Assembly (NCBI GenBank): GCA_948567375.1
Contig: OX419761.1
Coordinates: 5,892,501-5,956,500 of the forward strand
Reading direction: 5' to 3'
Length of the DNA: 64,000 nucleotides
From: Lunularia cruciata
Taxonomy: Eukaryota; Streptophyta; Marchantiopsida; Lunulariales; Lunulariaceae
Made by a program: the position numbers and the translations under genes. The stretch's first letter is position 1. Every line of letters starts with the position of its first letter. The notes under the pieces were generated by a model. That model ran no database searches and was not told where the DNA came from. It worked only from the letters and a program-made list of their open reading frames with translations. Shown piece after piece: positions 1 to 10,688 of this stretch.

Positions 1-1440
1 GGTCTCCTCTAACTTAGCTTTTAGAGTACAAAATTTCTTGTCTTGGCCCATAGTTTGTCTTTGTGTTGCTCTTGTTGTTGGAAGGATTTGTCGTAGTGGT
101 TGTCAACTTTTGCCTTCAATTGCTAAACGAGCACATCATATTGTCCTTGTCAGAGGAGCTCATCATTTTGAATGTTTTCTAGACTTGTATCCTTCTCCTT
201 AATTTGTTCCTTGGCCTTGCTCAACTTTTTTTTGTAGAAGACCCTTCTCCTTGGTCATCATTTGCACTAGCTTATGCATATATCTTACTAGAATTGCTGT
301 ACAAGTTCCTTGTAGAATAGCATGAACTCCTCTAAGGCTTCCATCATGGGGGTAATGATGTTCACCATGTAGACCGCCATCAACCATGGGAGTGAGTTAG
401 TTTTGCATTTCATGCAACTTAGGAGAGCCTTGGTTGCACTTGTCTTTGTGGGTTGTTCTCCGCTATTTGACTAGGCCTACATGAGTTAATTTAGTTTGTT
501 CTACTCTCCTCCCTTTTTGGTTGAGACATTGTCTCTAGCCTCTGCTACTGTTTGGTTCTCTTGTTGTCCTCCACTAGGATGACTATGTCATTACTTGAAA
601 GGGTCTCCATACTTTGATAATATTTTGGGTTTGTTGCTTCTTGCTCCAATTGTTGCATTTCACCATTGTGTATTATTCCCAACCACCCCACCTCTTTGGT
701 CTATATCCCTAAGACAAAGTTAACAAAAGCTATTGTTCTTAACAAAGTTCTTCTTAGTTTGGAGATAGGGATCTCCTCCTCCTCTTCCTTTGGTTCTTTC
801 CTTTTGAACAAAAATATCCTTGTGGTTGTACTATCAATTGTTAATGGTAACAATATGACTTTGTTGTTTTGGTCTCCCATGTCTACCTCATTGTTTTGCA
901 TAGGTGACAAGATCTAGGTGAAGGAATCATCACTTCCAACTTCTACATTTTTTTATGAGGTTGTCTTCCTACTTGTTTGTGAGGTGGATTGTACAATCTC
1001 TCCCTTACTTCAGGTTCCCTTTGTTTCATGGGACTTCTCTACTTATGCTTTTGTTGGATGATATGTTGATCATCTGAACTGCTCATTTGTGCTTCTTGGA
1101 AACATGAATTTTTTTTTTCAAGCATGAATCTTTGTTCTTGCTCCCATCACCTTCTTGTGGATGATTATCATATTGTAGGTTTTGGTGGTGGGCACAAACT
1201 TCTTTGTGCAAGCAAAATCCTTGTCTAACTTCTAATATTTCATGATTTCCTTGGGCAAGTCAAGCTCTCCACTAAAGAACCCTAAATGGTAGAAGTGGTT
1301 AGGGTATTTCTCCTTCACCTCCTTGTTTAGGAGGTTCATCTTTATGTAGAAATGCATGATGAAGGGAGCTACAATCGTGTGTGTGCCTTCAACCATGTCA
1401 TCCAATAGCTCAATGATCCATTCTAGAAACAACCTTGCCC
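1..1440 (-). other. Decayed reading frame of unknown origin, probably old transposon
   Basis: The reverse strand gives short open stretches separated by stops, rich in Lys, Glu, Ser and Thr. The longest are at 701-910 (with a run of acidic residues) and 1232-1432. The second is rich in aromatic and hydrophobic residues and looks like real protein. I do not recognise a family. The stretch lies next to an LTR fragment and ends at the outer gypsy element, so an old retrotransposon or other mobile-element reading frame is the most likely source, but this is inference. No promoter or intact gene is visible. Confidence 0.3.
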
Positions 1441-1469
1441 AAATTACAAGTTATCAAATCCATTAGCAA

Positions 1470-1905
1470 ATGTAATACTCCAAGGATAGGAGATCTGAAG
1501 AGAAATATAGAATAAGAAACACACAATTTCACACTCAAACCTCCGATGCCCCAAAAAAGCACCTTGACTATATTATATAGCAAGGGGACTATTCCTAAAG
1601 GAAGCTTCACCCTTGGATCAGATACATGGATGGGTGATATGTCAATGATCTCTACCCTTAGATTAGTTGCATGCACGGGTGACATGTTGGTTTTGATCCT
1701 ATTTGGTTGGTCAAACCACATTTGATTGGAGGGAATCTTTAGGGAATCTTCCTATAGGAATCTCCAAATCGCATGGGTAAGGTACAGTTAGAAAGCTCTT
1801 GATGAGACAAACCAAGGGAGGGAAGGCCATCATTTCCTCTATTGGACAAAGGGAAGGGGGGGGACTAGTTCAAGTTCACATAGGCTATTCTTTTTGACCT
1901 AAACT
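1470..1905 (-). repeat. Diverged LTR fragment of the same family as the inner chromovirus
   Basis: It starts with TGTAATACTCC and follows the LTRs at 4120 and 9947 in order: the cttgactatattatatag block, the cttggatcagata block, the ggttggtcaaac block, the agggaatcttcctatagg block, and the G-rich tract after gacaaaccaagg. Many substitutions and small indels separate it from those two copies. No internal coding region of the same family lies next to it, so it is best read as a solo or truncated LTR older than the nested element. The 3' boundary is approximate. Confidence 0.7.
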
Positions 1906-1980
1906 ACTTCATAATGGTTTGATAACAACTTGTTGAACAAGGTCATTAAGATCCTTTATCTTGTATTCATTTGTCAACTT
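1906..1980. other. Flank of outer element with candidate target site duplication
   Basis: The five bases before the outer gypsy element are AACTT (1976-1980). The same five bases follow its last LTR base at 18421-18425. This is the length expected for a Ty3/gypsy target site duplication and supports the element boundaries, although a five-base match can occur by chance. Confidence 0.5.
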
Positions 1981-2425
1981 TGTCACGCCATTTGTAGTGC
2001 CGCATCTAGATGCTCGGACACTGGAGTTCTCGTGATAATAGTTAGAGTTATTTCAACAATTTTTCAGAGACTACTTTCCGACGGTCAGATTTTGTGTTCG
2101 GGATACTGACTTCACAGTGAGGCCCACCGTCACTTTGCACTGTTTGCACCGTCGAGTGTGCCATCAGCGGGACCGTTAGGGTTTCAGAGCTAGCTCGAGT
2201 CAAGGGGGTTTAGTTTCGAAGTGAGCTCCAGAGAGCTCACTTCTTTGATGTTGAGCCTTCGAGTTCCTGGCTATGGTGGATAGAGGCCGGCAAGCGTCAC
2301 TTGGATTCTCTATGCTTGAGTGGGTGTGGCTTGACTGTAATCAATGCCTAGTTGTTTGTAGTTTATAGAGTGACAAATCAAGTACTGATCTGAATTGAGT
2401 TGAGTTGAGAGTGGTAAGCAATCTG
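1981..2425 (+). repeat. 5' LTR core of outer gypsy element
   Basis: It begins TGTCACGCC and matches 17877-18315 along its whole length, with about 10 percent differences by eye, mostly C/T and G/A. It holds a perfect 11-bp palindrome with a 4-base loop at 2218-2243, also kept in the 3' copy. The 105-bp segment that ends the 3' LTR (18316-18420) is absent after 2425, so the true 3' end of this LTR is uncertain. Confidence 0.8.
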
Positions 2426-3683
2426 ATTACATCAGAGAAGTGAAGTCAAAGGGAAATCGGGTGCATGAACTTTGAGTGTTGGCGGTATCTCCAAGCTCGG
2501 TGGATTGTTGGTAGCTCGATTCAAGTTCAATGTTTCCCTAGTGTGCAGAAGCTCAAATCGATTGATGTAGATTTGGCAGTAAGGCAGACGGTGTGTGGAA
2601 GCGGTGGCCAAATTTTGAGCAAAGAAGGAGCAAATTTTGAGTTGTGGTTGTGATTTTGAGCTCAGGAGGTGAAGGCAAGACCAATTTGTTGCGAGTTGAG
2701 TTCAGAAAGTCAAATTGAAGGTGGAGTTGGGAAGCTCTTCTCATGAATTTGTGATTTGGAAAAACCCGTATTATCAATTTGGCTCGAGAGAAAAGGTAGC
2801 AGAGGATTTGGCGAACAACCAACTTTAGGGTTTATGTCAGATTTTGGTTGGGATTTACGTCAGATTTTGGCCAGATTTGGAGGAGTTTTGCTAGTTTGGA
2901 GGACTTTCATAGAATTGGAGAAGTTTCACCAATTTTGGAGGAGGTTCGAAGTGGCAACAAGAAAGGCCTCATTTGGGCATTTAGAGGCTTCGAGGCATAG
3001 GGCTGTGGGCTATGAGAGGCTACGAAGGCCTAGAAGGGCCAACAAGCCAGCTTGCGGGCGGGAGGCTAGCTTGTTTAGAGTAGATCTTGGTCATTGGTTG
3101 GCAAAATCTGCCTTTCTTGCTAGATTGTGCGCAATAGGGTTTGACCCCTAGATCTCTTGTTCCTAGACTGATGCCCTAGCCAACAGGTACACCCTCACTT
3201 GTTGTTATAGTGACTGTGCCACTATTATCTATACACATGTAGCTTTGGCTAAGAGAGGCAATTTGATCCTATTCTTGGTGATCTTGGTAGCTTAGGACTT
3301 AGATACAAACTTCTCTTATGTCAAATGCCAAATGGTGGCAGAGTCAATCCTGTGTTGTGTTATGAGATGGAGGGTTTTCATTTAGATTTCTTGGGAGTGG
3401 ATCCCCTCCATTCTCTACTTCCTATTTGTGCACCACGTTTGTGTGAGGTGCTTTGACTTTTCAACGTTGGTGCTCTAGTGTGCTCTCGGTGGTGAGGCTG
3501 AAGTGATGACCAGTCAGACTATCTTTGTTTCTCTCCGGTGAGGCAGGAAGTGATGACCTGTAGACCGTGAGAGTGCATGTTATGATGGGAGGTTACAGGT
3601 TGCCATTTCCCCTAGTGTAGTTATCTCAGTTAGAGTTACATTAGTAGGTGGTGCTTAGTTGGTGTTGACACTTGCGGTTGTAG
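2426..3683 (+). other. Leader of outer gypsy element, no recognised gene
   Basis: This interval lies between the LTR core and gag. It contains a 131-codon open frame at 2756-3151 with no recognisable domain, which I regard as chance or leader sequence. A stretch at 3333-3345 (TGGTGGCAGAGTC) resembles a tRNA primer binding site, but it lies 900 bp from the LTR core. Either the 5' LTR is longer than the shared core or the true primer site has decayed. Confidence 0.45.
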
Positions 3684-4119
3684 TTGGTGGTTTGGGTTTG
3701 CTGTTGCAGTTACTTGGTCATGACAGAGTTCTTTGGGGATTCCAAAGGAGTTAGCTCTGCAGTACATAGTGGGTTTACTCGGAGTGGTGCTCGGTATCAG
3801 CATGTATCTCAGGTCCCAGTGAGGGAGGAGATTGACTCTGAGTTGGAGTTTGACAAAGGAGCTGATTCAGTTGAGAGTGCACTTGGTGTGTCCGCACCGT
3901 TATTGTGGGACATGGATGAGATTTATGGGGCCTCCAAAGGCCCTACGCGTTACTCTAGTACAGTGGGTACCATTGAGTTAGATGACTTCATCCAGGAGTT
4001 CAATAGTTGGTGTGATCTGCGGCAGATGCGGAACCCGACTTTGTTCACACCCTTCATGGCATGGAAGGGGTTGTTTCAGCATCCGGAGGGTCCACCAATG
4101 GATGACTACCATGAGTTTA
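3684..4119 (+). pseudogene. Gag of outer gypsy element, 5' part
   Basis: An open frame of about 145 codons ends where the nested element is inserted. The start at 3684 or the Met at 3720 are both possible. The C-terminal half, around FNSWCDLRQMRN, resembles the start of a retrotransposon gag (capsid) domain. The last codons read Asp-Asp-Tyr-His-Glu-Phe and the same frame resumes at the other side of the insertion with a basic helix-like segment, so one exonless gag has been split. Gag forms the cytoplasmic particle that packages element RNA. The function is inferred from position and the capsid-like and zinc-knuckle features of the second part. Confidence 0.7.
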
Positions 4120-4818
4120 TGTAATACTCCGAGGACAAGAGAAGAGAGAAAACACAGATTGCACACTCAAAACATTCGATGCCCCAAGGGAGCACCTTCT
4201 CTTTATTATATAGACAAAGAAGATCTCCTCCAAGGAAGCTCCACCATAGGATTACTTACTTGGATGGGTGACCTGTCTGGTCTAGGTCCTATCTGGTTGG
4301 TCAAACGAGCTTTGACCGGAGAGAATCTTTTAGGGAATCTTCCTGTAGGAATCTCAGAATCACATGAGTAAGTTACTGTTGGAAAGCTCTAGACGAGACA
4401 AACCAGGGGGGAGGGAAGGCCAGCCTTTCCTCCTTGGGGGGGGGGGGGGGTCTGCACATTTTTGAGGCCTAATTTATCCGTTTAGGCCTCCGAAATTGCC
4501 TTCAAAGATTTCAGGCATATTTCTGTTCCTACTCTATTAGTAGAAGTCCCCTTTTGGTGATACCTCTTTCTGATCTGTTTAGTCCATCATGTGTAACATC
4601 CTTCCAGATGTTACCAAACCAATTCTCATATTTAAATCATATGTCTAGCTATTGGTTCTAAGGTTCTCAAGTCTATTTTGGTTTCTGCCCTATTTGTAGA
4701 AGTACTCTTTTGGTGATACTTCTATCTGATCTATTTTGACTATCATGTATAACATCATTCTAGATGTTACCAAACCTAATTTCACCTCTAGATCATATGG
4801 CTAACCCTTGGTATTACA
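4120..4818 (-). repeat. 3' LTR of nested chromovirus
   Basis: It begins TGTAATACTCC and ends GGTATTACA, which are inverted ends of the TG...CA type. It aligns to 9947-10688 nearly throughout, but lacks about 45 bp around 4250 that the other copy has. It includes a long G tract near 4436-4450. Confidence 0.92.
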
Positions 4819-4833
4819 GACCTCCCTCCTTTT
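4819..4833 (-). promoter_or_regulatory. Polypurine tract of nested chromovirus
   Basis: On the reverse strand the bases next to the 3' LTR read AAAAGGAGGGAGGTC, an almost pure purine run directly abutting the LTR. This is the expected site for priming second-strand synthesis. Confidence 0.8.
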
Positions 4834-6178
4834 AAGACGCAACGTCCTCGTTGTGCAATTGTTGCTCAAATGCTTGCACCAACACTGGTGCATGTGCCAA
4901 ATTGGCAGCGGGTTCCCAGGTTGCTTCATAGAGGGGGTAACCTTTCCATTGTACTAGATATTCCATCCGTGGATGGTGAGTACCACGCATGCGCTTTTGG
5001 AGAATCCGCTCCACTTCATATTCCTCTGTGCCATCAATGACTGTCGGACAAGGTCGAATGTCCTGTGTGGAAGTACCTTGGCCTGATCGGGGAGCATATT
5101 TGCATAATAGGGAGACATGGAACACTGGATGGATCTTCATGTGTGGTGGTAGCTCAAGATGATAGGCCACAGCGCCGATGCGACGAAGAATCGAGAAAGG
5201 CCCAATAAAACAAGGTCTGAGCTTACGAGATCCAACTAATGTGAGGTTGGTTGTCGATAGTCACACTTGATCCCCACCATTGAACTCCATGTGCCTATGG
5301 TGTGCATCAACATACTGCTTTTATCAATTTTGCACAATTTGTAACCTGTGCTTGGCGCTCTCCACACCTTGTTGGATTCTAGAAACGAATGTGTTGACTG
5401 CATCAACCTTGGTAGTCATTGGACGGATCTTCATCAAGCTAGAAGGTGTGAAGGGATGCTCACCATACATGAGGAAGAACGAAGTGACCTGGGTGGAGGC
5501 ATTCACCGTATTCTTGTAAGCGAATTCCACCAACGGTAGTAGGGTGTCCCACCTCTCTTGCTCTTCTAAGGTGAAGCCGCGTAACATGTCTTCAATCGTG
5601 CGATTAGCCCGCTCTGTTTGGCCATCTGTTTGTGGGTGGTAAGCTGTAGACATGGCCAACTTGTTTTTGAAGAAACCAAAGAGTGTTCGCCAAAACAAAC
5701 TGGAGAATTGGGTGCCTCTATCGGTGATGAGTACTCTAGACAAGCCATGGTGAGCAAAGACTGCATCTAAGTATAGTTGAGCTAGTTGTGGAGCGGTCAC
5801 CTCCTTGGTGGTAGGGCGTACATGAATCATTTTGCTGAGCCGGTCCACAAAGACTACAATGGAGTCAAACCCTGAGGTGGTCTTGGGTAATTCACAGACG
5901 AGATCCATACTCACTTGTTCCCAACGTTGGGTAGGAGTGGGAAGAGGTTGAAGGAGCCCTACAAGAGCTTGATTAGAAGCTTTGTTCTGTTGACAAAGTA
6001 GGCAGCTACGCACATAGTCCATCACGTCGTTGCTCATCTTGGGCCAATAGGAATAGCGCTTGACTGCCTCCAAGGTCTTGTCCACTCTGACATGAGCTGC
6101 AATGGCCAAATCATGACATTCCGCTAGAATGGTGGTGCGTAATTCTGGGACATTTGGGACCACAATCGGCCCTCCCAA
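4832..6178 (-). pseudogene. Integrase and chromodomain of nested chromovirus
   Basis: The open frame 6178-5324 starts with an integrase zinc-binding His/His/Cys/Cys pattern (the Cys pair is in CLLCQQ), then the catalytic core with Asp in SMDLVCELP, Asp in ITDRGTQF and Glu in DGQTERANR. After a stop near 5324, homology continues to 4832. The final segment, 5170-4832, has a chromodomain with EYLVQWKGYP and EATWEP. In chromoviruses this domain is known to steer integration toward modified chromatin. The frame differs from the upstream RT-RNase H frame by a shift at the 6124-6178 overlap. One or two stops separate integrase from the chromodomain, so the polyprotein cannot be made whole. Confidence 0.9.
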
Positions 6179-8160
6179 AAGGTGAGTCCTTGGGTGCTGG
6201 TGACACCTTTGGACGATTGCGCTTCTACAATCTGTGGATCAGTTTTTGTAGCAGCTAGAATCTCTTGCCAGAATTCAGGGTTAATCTTAACCTTTGCCGC
6301 CAAGTTGTTGGCCATTGGCATGCGGGTGAATGCATCTGCCAGTTGCTTCTTACCTTCCACGTAGGTGATTGTCATGTTGAAGCATTGTCGCCACTCTGCC
6401 CACCGAATTTGGCGACGAGATAGATCCTTCTGCGTCTCGAGGTAGACTAGAGGTTTGTGGTCTGTCTCTACTACAAATGCCTTCTCGCCCCGGTAGTGCT
6501 TCCAATGCTTGGTTGCTAGAACAATGGCCAGCTCTTCTTGTTCTGTGGTGTGGTAGTTGTGCTCTGCCGGTAACAACTTTCGAGAGAAATATGCAATTGG
6601 ATGCCATCCGTCATGCCACTCTTGTTGTAAGACTGCTCTTATTGCTACGCCTGATGCATCCGTAGCCAACTTGATTGGACGTTTTGGGTCATACCACTTC
6701 AAGATTGGTGCATGTAGCAAGGCGGCCTTCAATTCTTGAAAGGCCAACTCTTGTGCAGTTCCCCATGTCCACTTCTTCCCCTTGCCAAATAGTGCCGTTA
6801 AAGGCTGTGCAACCTTGGAGAAGTCCTTGACAAATCTACGGTAGAATCCCCTCAACCCCAAGAAGCTCTTAAGTTGAGTCTGATCTTCTGGGGCACTCCA
6901 TTTTTGAATGACCTCTATTTTATCTGTCAATACTTGAATGCCCTCTGCACTTACTCTATGCCCTAAGTAGTCTACTTCAGACTTGCCAAACTCACACTTT
7001 GAGATTTTGGCATACAACTGATTCTGTCTTAGAATCTGGAGGACCTCTCGTAGATGTTGTTTGTGTTCTGTCATCGTGCTACTATATACTAAGATATCAT
7101 CCAAGAAGACAATAACAGACTTATCCAAGTATGGACAAAATATGTCATTCATTAGGCTCATGAAAGTGGCAGGCGCATTGGTGAGGCCAAAAGGCATCAC
7201 AAGATACTCAAAGTGGCCATACCTGGTTTGAAAGGCAGTTTTGTACACATCCTCCTCTACAATTTGGATTTGATTGTAACCGCTCCGCAAGTCCAGTTTG
7301 GTGAAGTATCTCACTCCATGGAGTTGATCAAACAGGTCATCCATGCGAGGTAAGGGGTATTTGTTCTTCACTGTTTGCTGATTGAGACCTTGATAGTCAA
7401 TGCACATGCGCATTGTACCATCCTTCTTCTTCACAAACAAGACAGGGGCCCCATATGGTGATACGCTAGGTTGGATGAACCCTTTCTGTAGCATCTCCTC
7501 AATTTGAGTCTTACACTCCTCCAACTCATGAGGTGATAGGCAATATGGGGCCTTACAAGGAGGTGTCTTCCTCGGGAGTGTCTCTATTTTGTGATCTACT
7601 CGCCTTTTAGGTGGTAATCCTGAGGGTAGATCATCGAGAAAGACATCTTGAAACTCATCCACCACATCCTTCAATTTCTCAAGAATTTGTCCAGCGAGTT
7701 GTGCACTCTGGACTTCTCTTATTAGACCCAGAAAACATCTATCGGTTTTACAAACAGTTGTCGTCCCTATGACATATAGAGGCAGTTTTTGCCTGTGTGA
7801 TTTTTCTTTAACCCCAATGATTGACCATTGGTGGGTTCTCACTACTTTCTTCCTCCAATCCACCATTGGGTTGTACTGCTCCATCCATGGCATGCCTAAA
7901 ATTGCATCATAACGGGCTAACTGTATCACTCGCCACTCAATTGCTTCTTGATACTCTCCTACAGAGAGGGTTACCCGTCTAGGTAACGATTCAATCCTCT
8001 TTGTTTGCCCATTTGGTAACTCTACTTCTTCACTTCCATCTCTCTCTAGATCCATTCCCAAGCTTATTGCAACAGAGCGAGACAAGAAATTCTCTATTGC
8101 TCCCGGATCTATTAATACTCTCACTTGATTACCTTCTAGGATTCCATTCACGACAATCAA
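6124..8160 (-). pseudogene. Protease, reverse transcriptase and RNase H of nested chromovirus
   Basis: A 678-codon open frame. Near the N-terminus, [11 protein letters not shown] corresponds to the aspartic protease Asp-Ser/Thr-Gly-Ala site, with Pro in place of Ser/Thr. The reverse transcriptase follows, with [17 protein letters not shown], the [14 protein letters not shown] block and the active-site FLDDILVYS. RNase H has [16 protein letters not shown] (Asp), the TTEQEELA Glu and [11 protein letters not shown] (Asp). The C-terminal part begins the integrase linker. The RT copies element RNA in the cytoplasmic particle. The frame is open, but it must be joined to gag upstream and integrase downstream, and both connections are broken, so it is annotated as a pseudogene despite its length. 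Confidence 0.92.
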
Positions 8161-8162
8161 TT

Positions 8163-9275
8163 GTGAGGTTGCCTTTTGGGATCTTTGCGCATTATTCTTC
8201 TTCCTTCCCTCGCTTCTCTGCTTCCTTATTGAGCCAGTAAGGCCGCAAGGTACATTTATTGGCGATCTTCGTTTTCCGAAGTGGTTTCCACCTCCTCCTC
8301 TTCAATGTGCCTCTCCATGTTGTTCAAAGATTGCCTGTACGAAGGCCGAGGGCCTCTAGGGAAACGAGTGCGACAATTGGTAGATATGTGCCCAATACGG
8401 CCACAATTGTAACAACGGCGTTGTTCTCCTCAAGTCCCTTCTCCTCGTGGGACTCCATCTCTTCGTTCTTCTACCCGTCCCCGCTCTCCTTGAAGCGGCC
8501 GTGCTCCTCGATCCCAGAATCAAAGGTTGCCCAATTCCATCGGTACTGGTCCACCCATGTGTGGCATTTCTGCCTGATAATGTTGAGGTGGAACTACTCC
8601 TTCACCTCCACCTAATGCTCCGGCTATTCTCTGCGCACAAGCAATAGCTTCAAATACTATGCGAGGGTTTTGCACCATGACTTCTTGGCGAATCCGCTCT
8701 TTCAACCCTCATTTGAAATTGTCGAGAGCCTCTGTTGGACTCATGTCGGTAATTGCGACTTGTAGATCCAGAAATGCCTCCATATACTCTTGTACGCTAT
8801 TCTTCTGTCTCAATCCCCATAGTCGAGTTTGAGCCATCTGCACAGAATCCACCGATTGGAAATTCTTGAGCAGTCCTTCTTGCATTGCTGTCCATGTGAC
8901 CTCCCTTCTCTCTGCCAGCATGGATTGTTCCCAAGCATCATACCATGTGAGGGCTTTATCGGTCAAGTACCCACATGCAAACACGCTTGCAGCATGCTCT
9001 GTGATCTCTGTTGAGAACAATCAAAAATATCGATTCATTCTCAAGATCCAATTCTCCACTACTCCCATCGTACGCTGCCCCTTGTAAGGTTCGATGTTGC
9101 AAGTCTTCTTCATCCGGAGTAGCAATGTGGCTTCATCGTTGATAGGGTTTGTAGGCACGGGTGCCTCTCCAAGTACTTCAGTCGCAGGTACTGGGTTTTT
9201 AGACGGCTCTTCTTCTTGCATGGCTTGATCGTTCCTGAGGATCTGCACTTGACTTTGCAATGTCTCCATGGTCAT
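8163..9275 (-). pseudogene. Gag of nested chromovirus
   Basis: Homology runs through three open pieces (9275-9021, 9020-8709, 8705-8520) and then to about 8270. The middle piece has the gag capsid signature around AYDAW-type residues: LTWYDAWEQS, then WTAMQEGLLKNF. Near 8410-8370 is a CCHC zinc knuckle, CYNCGRIGHISTNC. An acidic tail follows and leads into the protease. Stops or frame changes between pieces show it is broken. Gag binds element RNA through the zinc knuckle and builds the particle. Confidence 0.85.
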
Positions 9276-9933
9276 CTTAATCTCTCAAAATTCATTCAAC
9301 ATCCCTTGCATTCCTTGCACCAGCTCTTGCAACTACGGATCCATGGTTCCTGCAACACCCAATTGCTAACGTCTACTTCAATACATAGTCAATATAATCA
9401 CTCTGGAAGGCGCACGAACTATCGGAACTACCATTGGGACCTCAGAAGCTATCACTCGTTGATAATACTCCTCACCAAAATTCTTAACCACAAAATCTCT
9501 AAATATCCATTTCACCTCACTACATAACGGATTACTACTTAAGTGTTGAAAGGGAGAGGATTTGGGACATTCATATCCATATTATCATAATAGAATGTAG
9601 ATCGTCAAATCCCACTCTCTGTCATATATCACCACAGGTAGAATCACCGGGTTTGGTGAGTTCATCACTCTGTCCATGAATTCTGCACCAAAGTGATAAA
9701 CTAGCGATACTCTCATCTGCTCACGCTGGATGTACATAACCTTAATGTGGAATGGGTTTGAGAATGGAAAGCTAGGTGCGGGAAATTGTCCCCCCGGCGC
9801 ATCCATCCCATCCGCTCTCTAAAGTCCTTCCTAAGTCTAGCAATTACTCTATGTTCTCCACCTCAAATTACTCAATTTCAGTAGTTTGTGCTATTCCAAG
9901 AGGGGTGATCCACTCTCTTGGACTTGAACACTT
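9276..9933 (-). other. Leader of nested chromovirus
   Basis: This stretch lies between the primer binding site and gag. Short open frames on either strand show no domain. I see only leader sequence here. Confidence 0.5.
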
Positions 9934-9945
9934 GCTCTGATACCA
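9934..9945 (-). promoter_or_regulatory. tRNA-Met primer binding site of nested chromovirus
   Basis: On the reverse strand the bases just inside the 5' LTR read TGGTATCAGAGC, the 12-base sequence complementary to the 3' end of plant initiator Met tRNA used by many plant LTR elements. It lies one base from the LTR end. Confidence 0.92.
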
Positions 9946-9946
9946 T

Positions 9947-10688
9947 TGTAATACTCCGAGGACAAGAGAAGAGAGAAAACACAGATTGCACACTCAAAAC
10001 ATTCGATGCTCCAAGGGAACACCTTCTCTTTATTATATAGACAAAGAGGATCTCCTCCAAGGAAGCTACACCATAGGATTAGGGACACAGATAGGTGACA
10101 TGTCAGCAAGCTCCACCCTTGGATTACTTACTTGGATGGGTGACCTGTCTGGTCTAGGTCCTATCTGGTTGGTCAAACGAGCTTTGACCGGAGGGAATCT
10201 TTTAGGGAATCTTCCTATAGGAATCTCAAAATCACATGAGTAAGTTACCGTTGGAAAGCTCTCGACAAGACAAACCAGGGGGGAGGGAAGGCCAACCTTT
10301 CCTCCTTGGGGGGGGGGGGATCTGCCCATTTTCGAGGCCTAATTCATCCGTTTAGGCCTCCAAAATTGCCTTCAAAGATTTTAGGCTTATATTTCGGTTC
10401 CTATTCTATTAGTAGAAATCCCCTTTTGGTGATACCTCTTTCTGATCTGTTTAGTCCATCATGTGTAACATCCTTCCAGATGTTACCAAACCAATTCTCA
10501 CATTTAAATCATATGTCTAGCTATTGGTTCTAAGGTTCTCGTCTATTTTGGTTTCTGCCCTATTTGTAGAAGTACTCTTTTGGTGATACTTCTATCTGAT
10601 CTATTTTGACTATCATGTATAACATCATTCTAGATGTTACCAAACCGAATTTCACCTCTAGATCATATGGCTAACACTTGGTATTACA
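9947..10688 (-). repeat. 5' LTR of nested chromovirus
   Basis: It starts TGTAATACTCC and ends GGTATTACA, matching 4120-4818. It has about 45 extra bases around 10080-10125 with a short internal duplication of the cttggat/ggtgac motif, which explains the length difference. Transcription of the element would run toward lower coordinates from here. Confidence 0.92.

Larger units (their letters stand above)
4120..10688 (-). mobile_element. Ty3/gypsy chromovirus nested in outer gag
   Basis: Two LTRs (4120-4818 and 9947-10688) flank an internal region of about 5.1 kb, coding on the reverse strand. In transcription order it has a primer site matching initiator Met tRNA (9945-9934), gag with one zinc knuckle, protease, RT, RNase H, integrase, chromodomain and a polypurine tract (4833-4819). 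The flanks GTTTA and ATTTA are a near-matching 5-bp target duplication. The LTRs agree closely except for a 45-bp indel, so this insertion is younger than its host. It is probably inactive: gag is broken, pol needs a frame change between RNase H and integrase, and stops lie near 5321 and before the chromodomain. Confidence 0.93.

Noticed and set aside
2756-3151. 131-codon + strand open frame in the outer element leader
   Set aside because: No domain or family pattern, and low complexity of residues. It lies where noncoding leader is expected.
3333-3345. TGGTGGCAGAGTC as primer binding site of the outer element
   Set aside because: Similar to a plant primer site, but too far from the shared LTR core to accept without a longer LTR being shown.
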